A stretch of 64,000 nucleotides of DNA, from positions 103,992-167,991 of the forward strand of contig NZ_BLAE01000010.1 of NCBI RefSeq assembly GCF_009687865.1. The letters are read 5' to 3'. The position numbers and the translations under genes were made by a program. The DNA comes from Acrocarpospora macrocephala. GTDB lineage: Bacteria; Actinomycetota; Actinomycetes; Streptosporangiales; Streptosporangiaceae. Shown here in pieces: positions 8,801 to 16,383 of this stretch. The notes below the pieces were generated by a model. It made no database searches, was not told where the DNA came from, and was given only the letters and a program-made list of their open reading frames with translations. How positions within the stretch are numbered: position 1 is the stretch's first letter; the number at the start of each line of letters is the position of its first letter.

Positions 8801-11800
8801 ACGGCCGGACCCTTCTGGTCTCCGGCGCCTTCGACGGCACCGTACGGCTGTGGGACTTCACCGCCGAACTCACCGACGGCGAACGGTTGGCCGGTCATTA
8901 CGGCGGGGTCATCTCGCTGGCCACCGTCCCAACGCCGGATCGAGGTGTCGCGCTCGCGTCCCTCGACGGCGCCGGCGACGTGCGACTGTGGAACCCGGCC
9001 GACGGCACACCCATCGACGAACCGGTCACCGCGTACATCACCGACGTGCGGGCCCTCGCGTCGACGTCGTCCCCGGCCGGTCCCGTGCTGCTGGCGACCG
9101 GGGGCGGCGACGGGTCGGTCCAGCTGTGGGATCTCGACGCTGCCGGGCGGGCGGGCGGACCGCTCATCGGTCACACCATGGGGGCGAGCCTCCTGGCGGA
9201 GCTGCCGATGCCGGACGGGAGCGTCCTGCTCGCCTCGGCGACGAGGCAAGACTTCTACCTGCGGCTGTGGGACCTGGCGACCAGGACGCAGATCGGCAAA
9301 CCACTCCATGTCAGCAGCGTCTACTCGCTCGCGGCGATACGGCTGGGCGACGGGCGAACCCTGCTCGCCGTCGGCGGGCACAGCGAGATCCAACTTTGGG
9401 ATCCCATCACCCGGACTCGGGTCGGCCTGCTCGGCGGACATTCCACCGCTGTACTGGCGGTAGCGGCGGTACCGCTGGGCGGCGGACGGACGCTACTCGC
9501 CTCCGGAGGCAGCGATGGGACGCTCCGGCTGTGGAACCCGGACACAGGTTCGCCGATCGGTGACCCGCTCGGCCAACCCCACAGCCACGTGCAGGCGGTA
9601 ACGGCCGTGCCCACGCGGGACGGGCGGGTTCTTGTCGCGTCCGGGCACCTCGATGGGACGGTGCGACTGTGGGACCCGGTCACCGTCACGGCCATCGGCC
9701 CCCCTCTCGTCGGACACACCATGGGTGTGACGGCACTGGCCACGGTCCCGCAGGCCGGTGAAAGCCCGCTGCTCGCCTCCGCCGGCGACGACAACACGAT
9801 CATCCTGTGGGACCTCGCGGACGCCCCGGCGCCGGCGATCGCGGACCGCGCAGTTCCCTCCCGGCCCAGCACGAACCAGCAGCCCCCGGACGCCGGCGCC
9901 GCGGCCGGGCCGCTGGACGATTACCTCGCGGAGCACCTGCCGGACCTGCTCGCGATGCGAGGTCCGCTGCTGAAAGCCTTGGCGGGCGCGAGCACCCGCA
10001 CGACCCCGGGGCCGATGCCGTCGCCCTCCTACCCGGCGGACATCTCCGCGGCGATCACCTACCGGCTCCGGTTCGCGCTCACCGGAGCGAGCCGGGAGGA
10101 CGAGCCACCGGGATTCCGGTCCGCCATCCCCCGCCTGCTGGACCATTCCCAGCCGTACGACCACCAAGCGCCGATAATGATCGACGACCCGGAGCAGGAA
10201 GCCCGCCTGTACCGATTGGCATGGTGGCTCGGCCAAGCTCACCTCGCCCGCCTCCGCCGTCCGGCCCTGCTCGTGCCCGACCTCGACCAGTCCGGCCATG
10301 TTCCGGACCTCGCCGTGGCCGACCTGCGCGGACTGGTCCGTGCCGCCGCGAGCGGACCCTTCGCCCGCCTTCGCCAGTGGGCCGCGGGCGCGAACACCGT
10401 ACCGGGCCCACCCTTCGTCGGACCGTATGGGCTCGGCCACGACCTCAGCGCGGACGTGGTCGCCCGCACCACCGCCCTCGTCTTTCTCACCTCGGAGCAT
10501 CCGGCTGAACTGACCGCGCCCGAACATGCCACGGCGTGGCTGCGCCGGCTGGTCGGCTCCGTCCTCGCCGACCGGCGCGGCATCCGCCACGTGGCTGTCT
10601 ACCTCACCCGCCAGGCCATAGGGGTCAGCTGGCCCATCGATCGCCTCCTGACCGTATGCGCCGGATCCGCGCCCCCGCGATCCCTATCCGAGCACCGGCA
10701 CGAAGTCCGCGCGATTCTCGAAAAGGCCGGCCGCCAGGCCCTCATCTCAGGCCAAGGCCTGCGCGATCGTGTGCTTTCCGGCCTGGACTTGCGCCAAACC
10801 GACCTCACCGGCGCGACCCTGGCCGGAGCACACCTGCACGACGCCGACCTGTCCGGCGCCGACCTCTCCGGCACCGACCTGACCGGGGCACGCCTCGTCC
10901 GGCCGCGGCTCACCGGAGCACGCCTCACCGGCAGTCGTTGGCACCACGCGGCGATCCTCGCCCCCGCTCTCGACGAGACCACCCGGGCGGCCCCGGAACT
11001 CGCCGCCGCCGCCATCACGGGTCGTGACCGGGCCGAGCCGGTGCTGCTCCCACCCGAGGGGACCGTACAAGATATCGCCTGGTCACCCGACGGAACCCTG
11101 CTCGCCGTCGCGACCGGCGCACACGTGCTGATCTTGGCGGCGGCGGATCTCCGTGTGCGCCGAGTCCTGCTCGGCCACGCCCGCTGGGTGTCCACGGTGG
11201 TGTTCTCCCCGGACGGCCGCCTGCTCGCCACCAGTGACGAGGGAGACGAACTCGGAGGCGCCGACGCGCGGGTGCGGATCTGGGAACTGCCCTCCGGCCG
11301 GTTACACACCGAACTCACCGACACCATCGGCCCGGCGAGCACGCCGGCGTTCTCCCCGGACGGCCGCCTGCTAGCCACCAGCCATCAAAGCGAGGACTCA
11401 GCGGGAACAGTGCGGCTGTGGGATCTGGCGACCGGCCGTCAGTCCGGTGAGCTGACCGGCCACGCCGGATCGGTACGCGCGCTCGCGTTCCGCCCCGACG
11501 GCCAAATCCTGGCCACAGTCGGCTACGACGAGCCGGTGCGGCTGTGGGACGTCTCCACCGGCCGCAGGCTCGGCAAGCTCATCGGTCTCAGCGGTTCGGT
11601 GCACACGCTGGCGTTCTCCCCCGACGGCCGCCTGCTCGCCACCGGCGACGCCGACACCTACTTCGATGTCGAGGAGGAGGATTACTACGGGACGGAGGTC
11701 CGGGTACGGCTGTGGGACCTAGCCTCCCACCGCCAGTGCGGCGAATTCACCGGTCACCTCGGCCAGGTGAACGCGGTGGCCTTCTCGCCCGACCGGCGCC

Positions 11801-13173
11801 TGCTCGCCACTTGCGACGGCGTCCCGTGGTCGGCGAATCCAGGGCGGATACGGCTGTGGGACGTGCCTTCCGGCCGCCCGGTCGGTGAACTCCCGGGCGG
11901 CGCAGGAGAGGTGAACGCGCTGGCGTTCTCTCCCGACGGCCGCCTGCTCGCCACGGACGCGACGGACGGAAGAGTACGGCTGTGGGACGTGACCACCGGC
12001 TGCCGGCTCGGCGAATCCACTCGCCAACCCGAGCGGACGACCGCGGTGCACGCGGTGGCGTTCTCCCCTGACGGCCGTTTCCTCGCCACCAGTTCCGGCT
12101 CCACCAGCAACATGGGCGCGGCCGGCGGCCGGGTACGGCTGTGGGAGGTGACCACCGGCTGCCGGCGCCGCGAGTTCACCGGCCACAACGGCGCCGTGAG
12201 GGCGCTCTCGTTCTCCCCCGACGGCCGTTTCCTCGCCACCGGCGACGGCACCTACCGGGGACGGAGTCAGGTGCGGTTGTGGAACGCGGCCACCGGCGAC
12301 CGGCACGGCGTGATCGAGCAGCGCGGCCACGTGCGGGCGCTGGCGTTCTCCCCCGACGGCCGCCTGCTCGCGACCGGCGCCGGCGAAGACGGCCAAGGCG
12401 GACAGGCTCAGGTGTGGGAGGTTTCCTCCGGCCGCCGGCACGCCGGCGCCGTTGAACACATCGGCCCGGTGGCCGCGTTGGCCTTCTCCCCCGACGGCGG
12501 CCTGCTGGCGAGCGGCGACTGCGGCCACGGGAACTCTCGCGGCGAGGTCCACCTCTCGGACCCGGCCACCGGCCACCGGCGCGGCAAACTCACCGGCCGC
12601 CTCGGCCATGTAACCGCACTGGCGTTCTCCCCGGACGGCCGGCTACTCGCCACCGGAGCGATCGGCGCGGGAGTACAGCTGTGGACGGTGCCCTCCGGCG
12701 AAGAAGTCCGCGCCCTCGACGGCACCTGGTATCCGCACTCGCTGGCGTTCTCCCCCGACGGCCGGTTCCTCGCCACCGCCGATGCCACGCGAGGCCCGGC
12801 CGGTCGGGTACAGCTGTGGGAGGTCTCCTCCGGACGGCAATGCGGCGAACTCGTCGCGCACACCGGCTCGATCAACACCGTGGCGTACTCCCCCGATGGC
12901 CACCTCCTCGTCGGCGGTGACGAACACGGCATCGTACGGCTCTGGAACGCGGCCACCCACACGCTGATCGCGACCGTCGCCGAGTTCGAGGACGGCTGGG
13001 CGGTCCTGCTACCGGATGGACACTACAAGCTGAGCGGCGATCCCGGAGGACACCTGTGGTGGGTGATGAACCTCCACCGCTTCGAACCCTGCCAAACCGA
13101 CGGCCTCGACCCATCCGTCCGCCGCCTCGACCCGGAAGCACCACTCCCCGGCCTCGATCACCACCACCGGTAG
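5812..13173 (+). CDS. giant Mrr-like nuclease / NACHT-STAND NTPase / WD40 / pentapeptide protein
   Basis: About 2453 residues from the ATG at 5812; an in-frame TTG at 5791 and GTGs at 5794 and 5809 are alternatives. Residues 5-130 resemble an Mrr-type PD-(D/E)XK nuclease, with GGDGGVDV (D37, D41) and FEIK (E54, K56). A NACHT-like STAND NTPase follows: Walker A GMGKS at about 242-246, Walker B LLVDGLDEA at about 329-337, then VIVATSRPG. Next come 14 WD40 repeats (about 714-1339), an unassigned region (1364-1645), pentapeptide repeats (1646-1709), 14 more WD40 repeats (1748-2394) and a tail with GWAVLLPDG. The order effector, NTPase switch, repeat sensor is that of Avs and bacterial NACHT defence proteins, so a ligand-triggered nuclease is the best inference. 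All visible nuclease and P-loop residues are intact. Confidence 0.85.
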   Translation: MSIPWQDLRAADVEDLIAALLLRTVDGAVRIDGSGGDGGVDVAVQRPTGKHVFEIKSFSRRLTAAQKRQILKSLRTAVERQPDMVAWTLVLPLDPSPSEDRWCREVLAAETTAAVTWMGRTAVEVAFAEHRDLADMFLPGLAERAEMRTGSVSATDRSVAVGINYGTVQQVFLGGGHRRLRDVTIDLDPLPGDLGLLDPVDPSNVLGAFTGRRWLVEAVDRFVGDCVTRRVGGYLLIEAEAGMGKSALATYLAFDRDRAWPAHISRLGTVTAEAARANLAAQLVARWGLDESADGLLPDGHDSTAWLYARLVEAARRRDEVDPDTAVVLLVDGLDEAPATKVGEMPFGLPPRLPPGTVIVATSRPGTPLPTAVHVERIEVESEPNLDDLREHLLRLTGRDPRLSGPLAAAGVSQDQFTHMLLERSGGVWIYAVSVLDQVRHTGRVPSALDDLPSGLAGYYADVVGRWAEDPALDWHNAGEPLLATLAACQEPQPARVLARWAGVPEPHARRIVRGAFKAFLSSRPHVDGDPDVYALGHKSLLDFCEGRLPAAITGVSAVREHAHDLARATRDAHRRIVEILTPPGDAAGRDWSTADDYARRYLAAHAAAAGLLDELCQDPGFLLFADVPELLRRRRQLTTDAGRAAVAAAELAANSWSDEPTDQLRWLEVSARKTGAHDLARHAAGRHDGPWRVHAAIWSGASHQVLFSRDHAIWMTAAVPLPDGQVMVASGDSDGTVRLWDPATGTSPGTWLKVHRSGVTALATVPTPDGGALLVSGCDDGRIRRFDPVAGMSVGPVRKAHKGRVTALVPIPLSDGRTALASSGDDGKLRVWNPKTGRPIGDPVTAHGEIMAMTTVSLPGGRVLLATADNEGTMGLWDPATLQSLRTWKCHDSGIWAVAAVPLSDGRVLLATGSMEIARLWDPTTGRPVGEPLTGHVEMVHALAALPMPDGRTLLASGDEDGSVRLWDAATRALVAGPFGEHNGPVNTLAELPMPDGRTLLVSGAFDGTVRLWDFTAELTDGERLAGHYGGVISLATVPTPDRGVALASLDGAGDVRLWNPADGTPIDEPVTAYITDVRALASTSSPAGPVLLATGGGDGSVQLWDLDAAGRAGGPLIGHTMGASLLAELPMPDGSVLLASATRQDFYLRLWDLATRTQIGKPLHVSSVYSLAAIRLGDGRTLLAVGGHSEIQLWDPITRTRVGLLGGHSTAVLAVAAVPLGGGRTLLASGGSDGTLRLWNPDTGSPIGDPLGQPHSHVQAVTAVPTRDGRVLVASGHLDGTVRLWDPVTVTAIGPPLVGHTMGVTALATVPQAGESPLLASAGDDNTIILWDLADAPAPAIADRAVPSRPSTNQQPPDAGAAAGPLDDYLAEHLPDLLAMRGPLLKALAGASTRTTPGPMPSPSYPADISAAITYRLRFALTGASREDEPPGFRSAIPRLLDHSQPYDHQAPIMIDDPEQEARLYRLAWWLGQAHLARLRRPALLVPDLDQSGHVPDLAVADLRGLVRAAASGPFARLRQWAAGANTVPGPPFVGPYGLGHDLSADVVARTTALVFLTSEHPAELTAPEHATAWLRRLVGSVLADRRGIRHVAVYLTRQAIGVSWPIDRLLTVCAGSAPPRSLSEHRHEVRAILEKAGRQALISGQGLRDRVLSGLDLRQTDLTGATLAGAHLHDADLSGADLSGTDLTGARLVRPRLTGARLTGSRWHHAAILAPALDETTRAAPELAAAAITGRDRAEPVLLPPEGTVQDIAWSPDGTLLAVATGAHVLILAAADLRVRRVLLGHARWVSTVVFSPDGRLLATSDEGDELGGADARVRIWELPSGRLHTELTDTIGPASTPAFSPDGRLLATSHQSEDSAGTVRLWDLATGRQSGELTGHAGSVRALAFRPDGQILATVGYDEPVRLWDVSTGRRLGKLIGLSGSVHTLAFSPDGRLLATGDADTYFDVEEEDYYGTEVRVRLWDLASHRQCGEFTGHLGQVNAVAFSPDRRLLATCDGVPWSANPGRIRLWDVPSGRPVGELPGGAGEVNALAFSPDGRLLATDATDGRVRLWDVTTGCRLGESTRQPERTTAVHAVAFSPDGRFLATSSGSTSNMGAAGGRVRLWEVTTGCRRREFTGHNGAVRALSFSPDGRFLATGDGTYRGRSQVRLWNAATGDRHGVIEQRGHVRALAFSPDGRLLATGAGEDGQGGQAQVWEVSSGRRHAGAVEHIGPVAALAFSPDGGLLASGDCGHGNSRGEVHLSDPATGHRRGKLTGRLGHVTALAFSPDGRLLATGAIGAGVQLWTVPSGEEVRALDGTWYPHSLAFSPDGRFLATADATRGPAGRVQLWEVSSGRQCGELVAHTGSINTVAYSPDGHLLVGGDEHGIVRLWNAATHTLIATVAEFEDGWAVLLPDGHYKLSGDPGGHLWWVMNLHRFEPCQTDGLDPSVRRLDPEAPLPGLDHHHR
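7951..9828 (+). repeat. WD40 block A, 14 repeats
   Basis: Fourteen consecutive units of about 45 codons share the pattern PDGRxLLASGxxDGTVRLWDPxTG. Counting the terminal WD/WN dipeptides from DGTVRLWDPATG to NTIILWDLADA gives 14, i.e. two seven-bladed propellers. The repeat DNA is visibly related between units (for example the recurring gtgcggctgtgggat). Confidence 0.9.
10747..10938 (+). repeat. pentapeptide-repeat segment
   Basis: About ten A(D/N)LXX-type pentapeptides (LSGLDLRQTDLTGATLAGAH, DADLSGADLSGTDLTGARL) form a short right-handed quadrilateral beta-helix between the middle domain and WD40 block B. Confidence 0.85.
11053..12993 (+). repeat. WD40 block B, 14 repeats
   Basis: Fourteen units with the consensus FSPDGRLLATGD...VRLWDVxTG, distinct from block A (which has PLPDGR rather than AFSPDGR). 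Several units have loop insertions, e.g. the acidic YFDVEEEDYYGTE. Fourteen again equals two seven-bladed propellers. Confidence 0.9.
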
Positions 13174-13266
13174 TCGCAGCCAGCTGGCATCTGCCTGCGT
13201 CAGCCAGCGGCCTATCCGACGGAGCATCTCGATTCTTCGGCGGCCCGCAGGAAAGCTGGATGATCA

Positions 13267-14826
13267 TCATGATAGTTCGCCTCCGGCTAGGAAGGTCTCC
13301 ATGTCCGTTCGCGTGTGCTCGTTGGGTTCGACGGCGGCGGCCTGACGTACCCAGTCGAGGGCCTGATCGGGGACGACAGGCCAGGCGGAGAGGGTTCGTA
13401 AGGCCATGTTCCTGACCCGGGTGACGCGGTTGCGCAACGCGACCTCGATCAAGGGAAGTCCGGTGCCGGGGAACGGCTGTAGCCCGGAGACGACGTAGTC
13501 GAGGACACGGTCGGCGGCGAAGTTGTCCCCGAAGCCGAAGTGGTCGCCGGGACCGTTGGCGAGGTCCGCGAGTGGGAGCAGGCGGGCGGCCAGTGCGGTG
13601 AGTTCGGCGGCTTCGGCCGGACCGGCCATGTTCATGGCATGCCACCAGACGAAATCGTCGAGTGGCCGGCGTTCGAGGCGAGTCGTGATCTGAGGAAGGA
13701 CGGGCAAGCGCAGGCGGCCTGCCGCCCAGAGGGCGCTGCCGAACCGGGGGTCGTCCGGGTCGGCCAGGTGCGCGAGCGTCAGTTCCGGCCAGCGCGATTC
13801 GGCGACGAGTTCCTCATACTGGCGGCGCAGGCTTGCGGGCCACCTGGGCTCGTCCTGGTTGTCCTGGAGGAAACCATGGATGGTGAGCAGGCTGTTCAGC
13901 CTGCCGAGCGTGGCCTCCCGGCCGGCGAGAAGGGTGGCCCACCGGCTCATCGCGGGCACGGCGTCAGGGTAGTCGTTCATGTCCTCGGCGGGACCGCCTT
14001 CGGCCAGCGCTTCCAGGATCTCCCCGGCGCTGTCCAGCAGCCCGGCGTCGACGTCCGGTTCCAGCAGGGCCGGATAGAGTTCGCCGGTCGTGGCGGCCAG
14101 GTGCGCCAGGTACTCGTTCATGATCCCGTTACGGAAGCCGTCTCGCAGCAGCCAGGCTTTGATGTCGGGATCGTCGCAGTCCTTGAGGCGTTCCACGGCG
14201 TGGATGCGGCCCCAGTCCTGAACCCGTCGGGCCAGCTCGAACACGGCCCGCTGCCCGTCGGTCTGGGTGCGGACCAGGGCGAGCACCGCGTACAGGGTGA
14301 ACTCTTCCAGCGCGCCGAGCAGGAGCAGGAGTTCCCGGTCGGATTCCTCGCCGCAGGCGCCGATGAGCACCAGGCCGATCTTCACGGCCTCGCGCCGGGT
14401 GCCGTACTCGGCCAGATGCCGGGCGACGACGTGAAGCCGGTCGCCGGGCAGTTCGCCGCGCCGGATCTGTTCGATCAGCTCGTCGGCGATGCCGAGCGCC
14501 GAGGTGGCGGCGAGGCGTTCGTGCAGCCGGACCAGGTCTGCATGGTCCGGCGGTCCGGTGACCAGCCGACTGAGCAGGGCGACGACGTCTGCCAGGGCAT
14601 CCGGGTCGTCCTGCCTGCCGAAATGGTGGCTTTCCACGCCGTCTCTGACGACGCTGGGGAAGTGCAGTCCCCCATTCGCCGGGCGGGGCGGCTCGTCGGG
14701 GAGCTCCCCGGCTTCCGCAGGCCAGGGCCCGGGGCCGTAACGGAGGGACATGGTGAGTGCGTGAGCGAGGAAAGTGGGGCGATCCCCGATAGGGTCGTCG
14801 CCCAGCTTCCAGATAGCGGCGCTCAT
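13267..14826 (-). CDS. hypothetical helical-repeat (HEAT-like) protein, 519 aa
   Basis: This soluble protein is almost wholly helical, with repeated pairs of amphipathic helices such as LLLLLGALEEFTLYAVLALV, HAVERLKDCDDPDIKAWLL and RVRNMALRTLSAWPVV, which suggests an alpha-solenoid of HEAT type. No catalytic motif or membrane segment is visible. It converges on the giant STAND gene with 93 bases between the stops. The intergenic stretch includes the palindrome GATGATCATC but no clear terminator. Function unknown; a protein-interaction scaffold is plausible. Confidence 0.65.
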   Translation of the reverse strand: MSAAIWKLGDDPIGDRPTFLAHALTMSLRYGPGPWPAEAGELPDEPPRPANGGLHFPSVVRDGVESHHFGRQDDPDALADVVALLSRLVTGPPDHADLVRLHERLAATSALGIADELIEQIRRGELPGDRLHVVARHLAEYGTRREAVKIGLVLIGACGEESDRELLLLLGALEEFTLYAVLALVRTQTDGQRAVFELARRVQDWGRIHAVERLKDCDDPDIKAWLLRDGFRNGIMNEYLAHLAATTGELYPALLEPDVDAGLLDSAGEILEALAEGGPAEDMNDYPDAVPAMSRWATLLAGREATLGRLNSLLTIHGFLQDNQDEPRWPASLRRQYEELVAESRWPELTLAHLADPDDPRFGSALWAAGRLRLPVLPQITTRLERRPLDDFVWWHAMNMAGPAEAAELTALAARLLPLADLANGPGDHFGFGDNFAADRVLDYVVSGLQPFPGTGLPLIEVALRNRVTRVRNMALRTLSAWPVVPDQALDWVRQAAAVEPNEHTRTDMETFLAGGELS

Positions 14827-15095
14827 CCGCAGGGGCGGTGGCCGCCCTTCCAGTCGGTCATGGCTGTCATAGTGGCCTCCCCGCGCCGCGAACGCAACCG
14901 CCGCCGGCGGCCTGTGGTCTGGGCTGCCCCCCGGTCATGCGCCGTAGAGTCAACGCGTCGCTCGCTACGCCACCGCCTGGCCCTGGGACGTTTCCCTGCC
15001 ACGACAAACGCCCAGGTGAACCCCGAGACCTACCCCCTGGTGATCGGTGAGCGACGGGGCGGGCGCCGAGAGCCGTCCGCCCCGTCTCGTTCCCC

Positions 15096-15920
15096 CTACT
15101 GCCAGGCCTTCACGTGCCAGCTGACCGCCGACTCCTGGCGGGTGCCGCCGGGGAGGTCCAGCAGGCCGTTGTCGACGATGCGATTCTGTTCCAGTTCGCG
15201 TTCGCCGGAGGCGTCGACGCTGATGACGTAGAACTTGGCGCGGATGCCGACCGGTTCTTTGAGGAGCATGCGGATCACGGTCGACTCGCCGATGCGGGTT
15301 TTGGCGATGACGGCTTTGACGTAGTACGCGGGGTGGGGATTGCGCACATCGACGTTGGGGACCTCTTCCACGATAAAGTAGCGGCGGTCGGGCGGCAGGC
15401 CGCATTTGACCTCGACGGTGACGTCCATCACCTCCCCGCTCTGCGGCGGGACATAAAGGGAGATGGGATAGTCGACGGCACATGGCGGCCTATCCGGGCT
15501 CTGGATCCAGATAACGATCACTGCGGCGATGAGGGCCACCATCCCGGCCAGGACCCCCGCAACCAAACGCACTCGCAGATTTCTTCGGGATTTTTCCGGT
15601 TTTTCTGGTTCGATTGCCGGCAGGGTCGCGGATTCGGTGCTCGCCCGCTCCCATAGGTCGAGCATGACCGAATCGTCCGTTCCGCATAACTGCGCCCAGC
15701 GCAGCGCCTGCTTCTGGTCGGGCAGCGCCCGGGCGTTCAGCCACCGGCTGACCGTGGCCTTGGACGAGAACATCTCCTTGGCCAGCTCTTGAAGGCTCAG
15801 ATTCGCCAGGTCCCGCCCCCGGCGCAGTTCGGTGACCAGAGCCGCGCGGGCGAGCGGAACGTCGGACGGCAACTGGTGGAGCCGCCCGGGACTGCGCCGG
15901 CGCGGCGGTTCTGAATCCAC
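15096..15920 (-). CDS. membrane-anchored helix-turn-helix protein
   Basis: The GTG at 15920 is chosen because AGGGAG lies 9 bases before it; a frame-compatible GTG at 15971 lacks a site. The 274-residue product has an XRE-like HTH at about 26-63 (LSLQELAKEMFSSKATVSRW), an acidic/lysine linker, one membrane helix at about 119-139, and an extracytoplasmic domain of about 130 residues with two cysteines (CAVDYP, VKCGLP) that may pair. Such one-pass DNA-binding proteins can link an external signal to transcription. Neither ligand nor target is evident. It is monocistronic. Confidence 0.75.
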   Translation of the reverse strand: MDSEPPRRRSPGRLHQLPSDVPLARAALVTELRRGRDLANLSLQELAKEMFSSKATVSRWLNARALPDQKQALRWAQLCGTDDSVMLDLWERASTESATLPAIEPEKPEKSRRNLRVRLVAGVLAGMVALIAAVIVIWIQSPDRPPCAVDYPISLYVPPQSGEVMDVTVEVKCGLPPDRRYFIVEEVPNVDVRNPHPAYYVKAVIAKTRIGESTVIRMLLKEPVGIRAKFYVISVDASGERELEQNRIVDNGLLDLPGGTRQESAVSWHVKAWQ

Positions 15921-16084
15921 TGCCTGGTTCTCCCTGTGACAAATGGGCACCTGGAACGTTCCGCAAGGCACTCTTTATGTCGGAAGACAGCGTGAAACGT
16001 TACGCGAGACGTCTTTGATTCCTCGTCGGCCTGGCCGCGCCAAGCCTGGGCCTGTACGCCGCCAAAATCGATCAGCAGGAGAAA

Positions 16085-16215
16085 CGTTGCCAGCCCGCTT
16101 CTTCATCCACGACCGGGACACAAGTTCACCGCCGCCTTAGACACCGTGTTCGTCGATGCGGCGTGAAGGTCGTCACGATGGGGATTCGGATCCCGCGGAT
16201 GAATTCGATCATGGA
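16085..16215 (+). pseudogene. transposase/integrase-core remnant
   Basis: Reading across two single-base losses restores FFIHDRDTKFTAALDTVF and DAGVKVVTMGIRIPRMN, which is the second-aspartate region of an rve-type DDE transposase (usual form RDRDxKFTxxFDxV...RxPRxN). One base is missing in the gacacaagttc stretch (ACC AAG expected) and one in gatgcggcgtg (GCG GGC expected). Nothing of the N- or C-terminal parts remains, so this is an old degraded insertion sequence within an otherwise gene-free interval (15921-16383). Confidence 0.6.
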
Positions 16216-16337
16216 TTCTCAGAGAGTCTCAGAAAGTACCGACATGCAGCTTGGCCTGGACATGAATAATCGGCCCCGCAGTGGCAATGATGCTCTCCTC
16301 ACCACGGGGTTTCCGAGTCGTCGTGTTGGGCAATGGC

Positions 16338-16374
16338 GAGATCCCGGCCCTCCCCCGCGGGGGGCCGGGATCTC
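16338..16374 (-). terminator. strong hairpin after the beta-helix gene
   Basis: Thirteen-base arms gagatcccggccc (16338-16350) and gggccgggatctc (16362-16374) pair perfectly around an 11-base loop, 10 bases past the stop of the minus-strand gene. There is no T-tract, which is common for actinobacterial terminators. Confidence 0.75.
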
Positions 16375-16383
16375 ATCGGATGG

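Noticed and set aside
7951-12993. Regularly spaced DNA repeats as a CRISPR array
   Set aside because: Repeats are in frame, about 135 bp apart, degenerate and encode WD40 blades.
13540-15231. Long open frame on the plus strand opposite the helical-repeat gene
   Set aside because: Gln/Gly/Arg-rich translation with no domain pattern; it is the antisense of the better minus-strand gene, as is usual in high-GC DNA.
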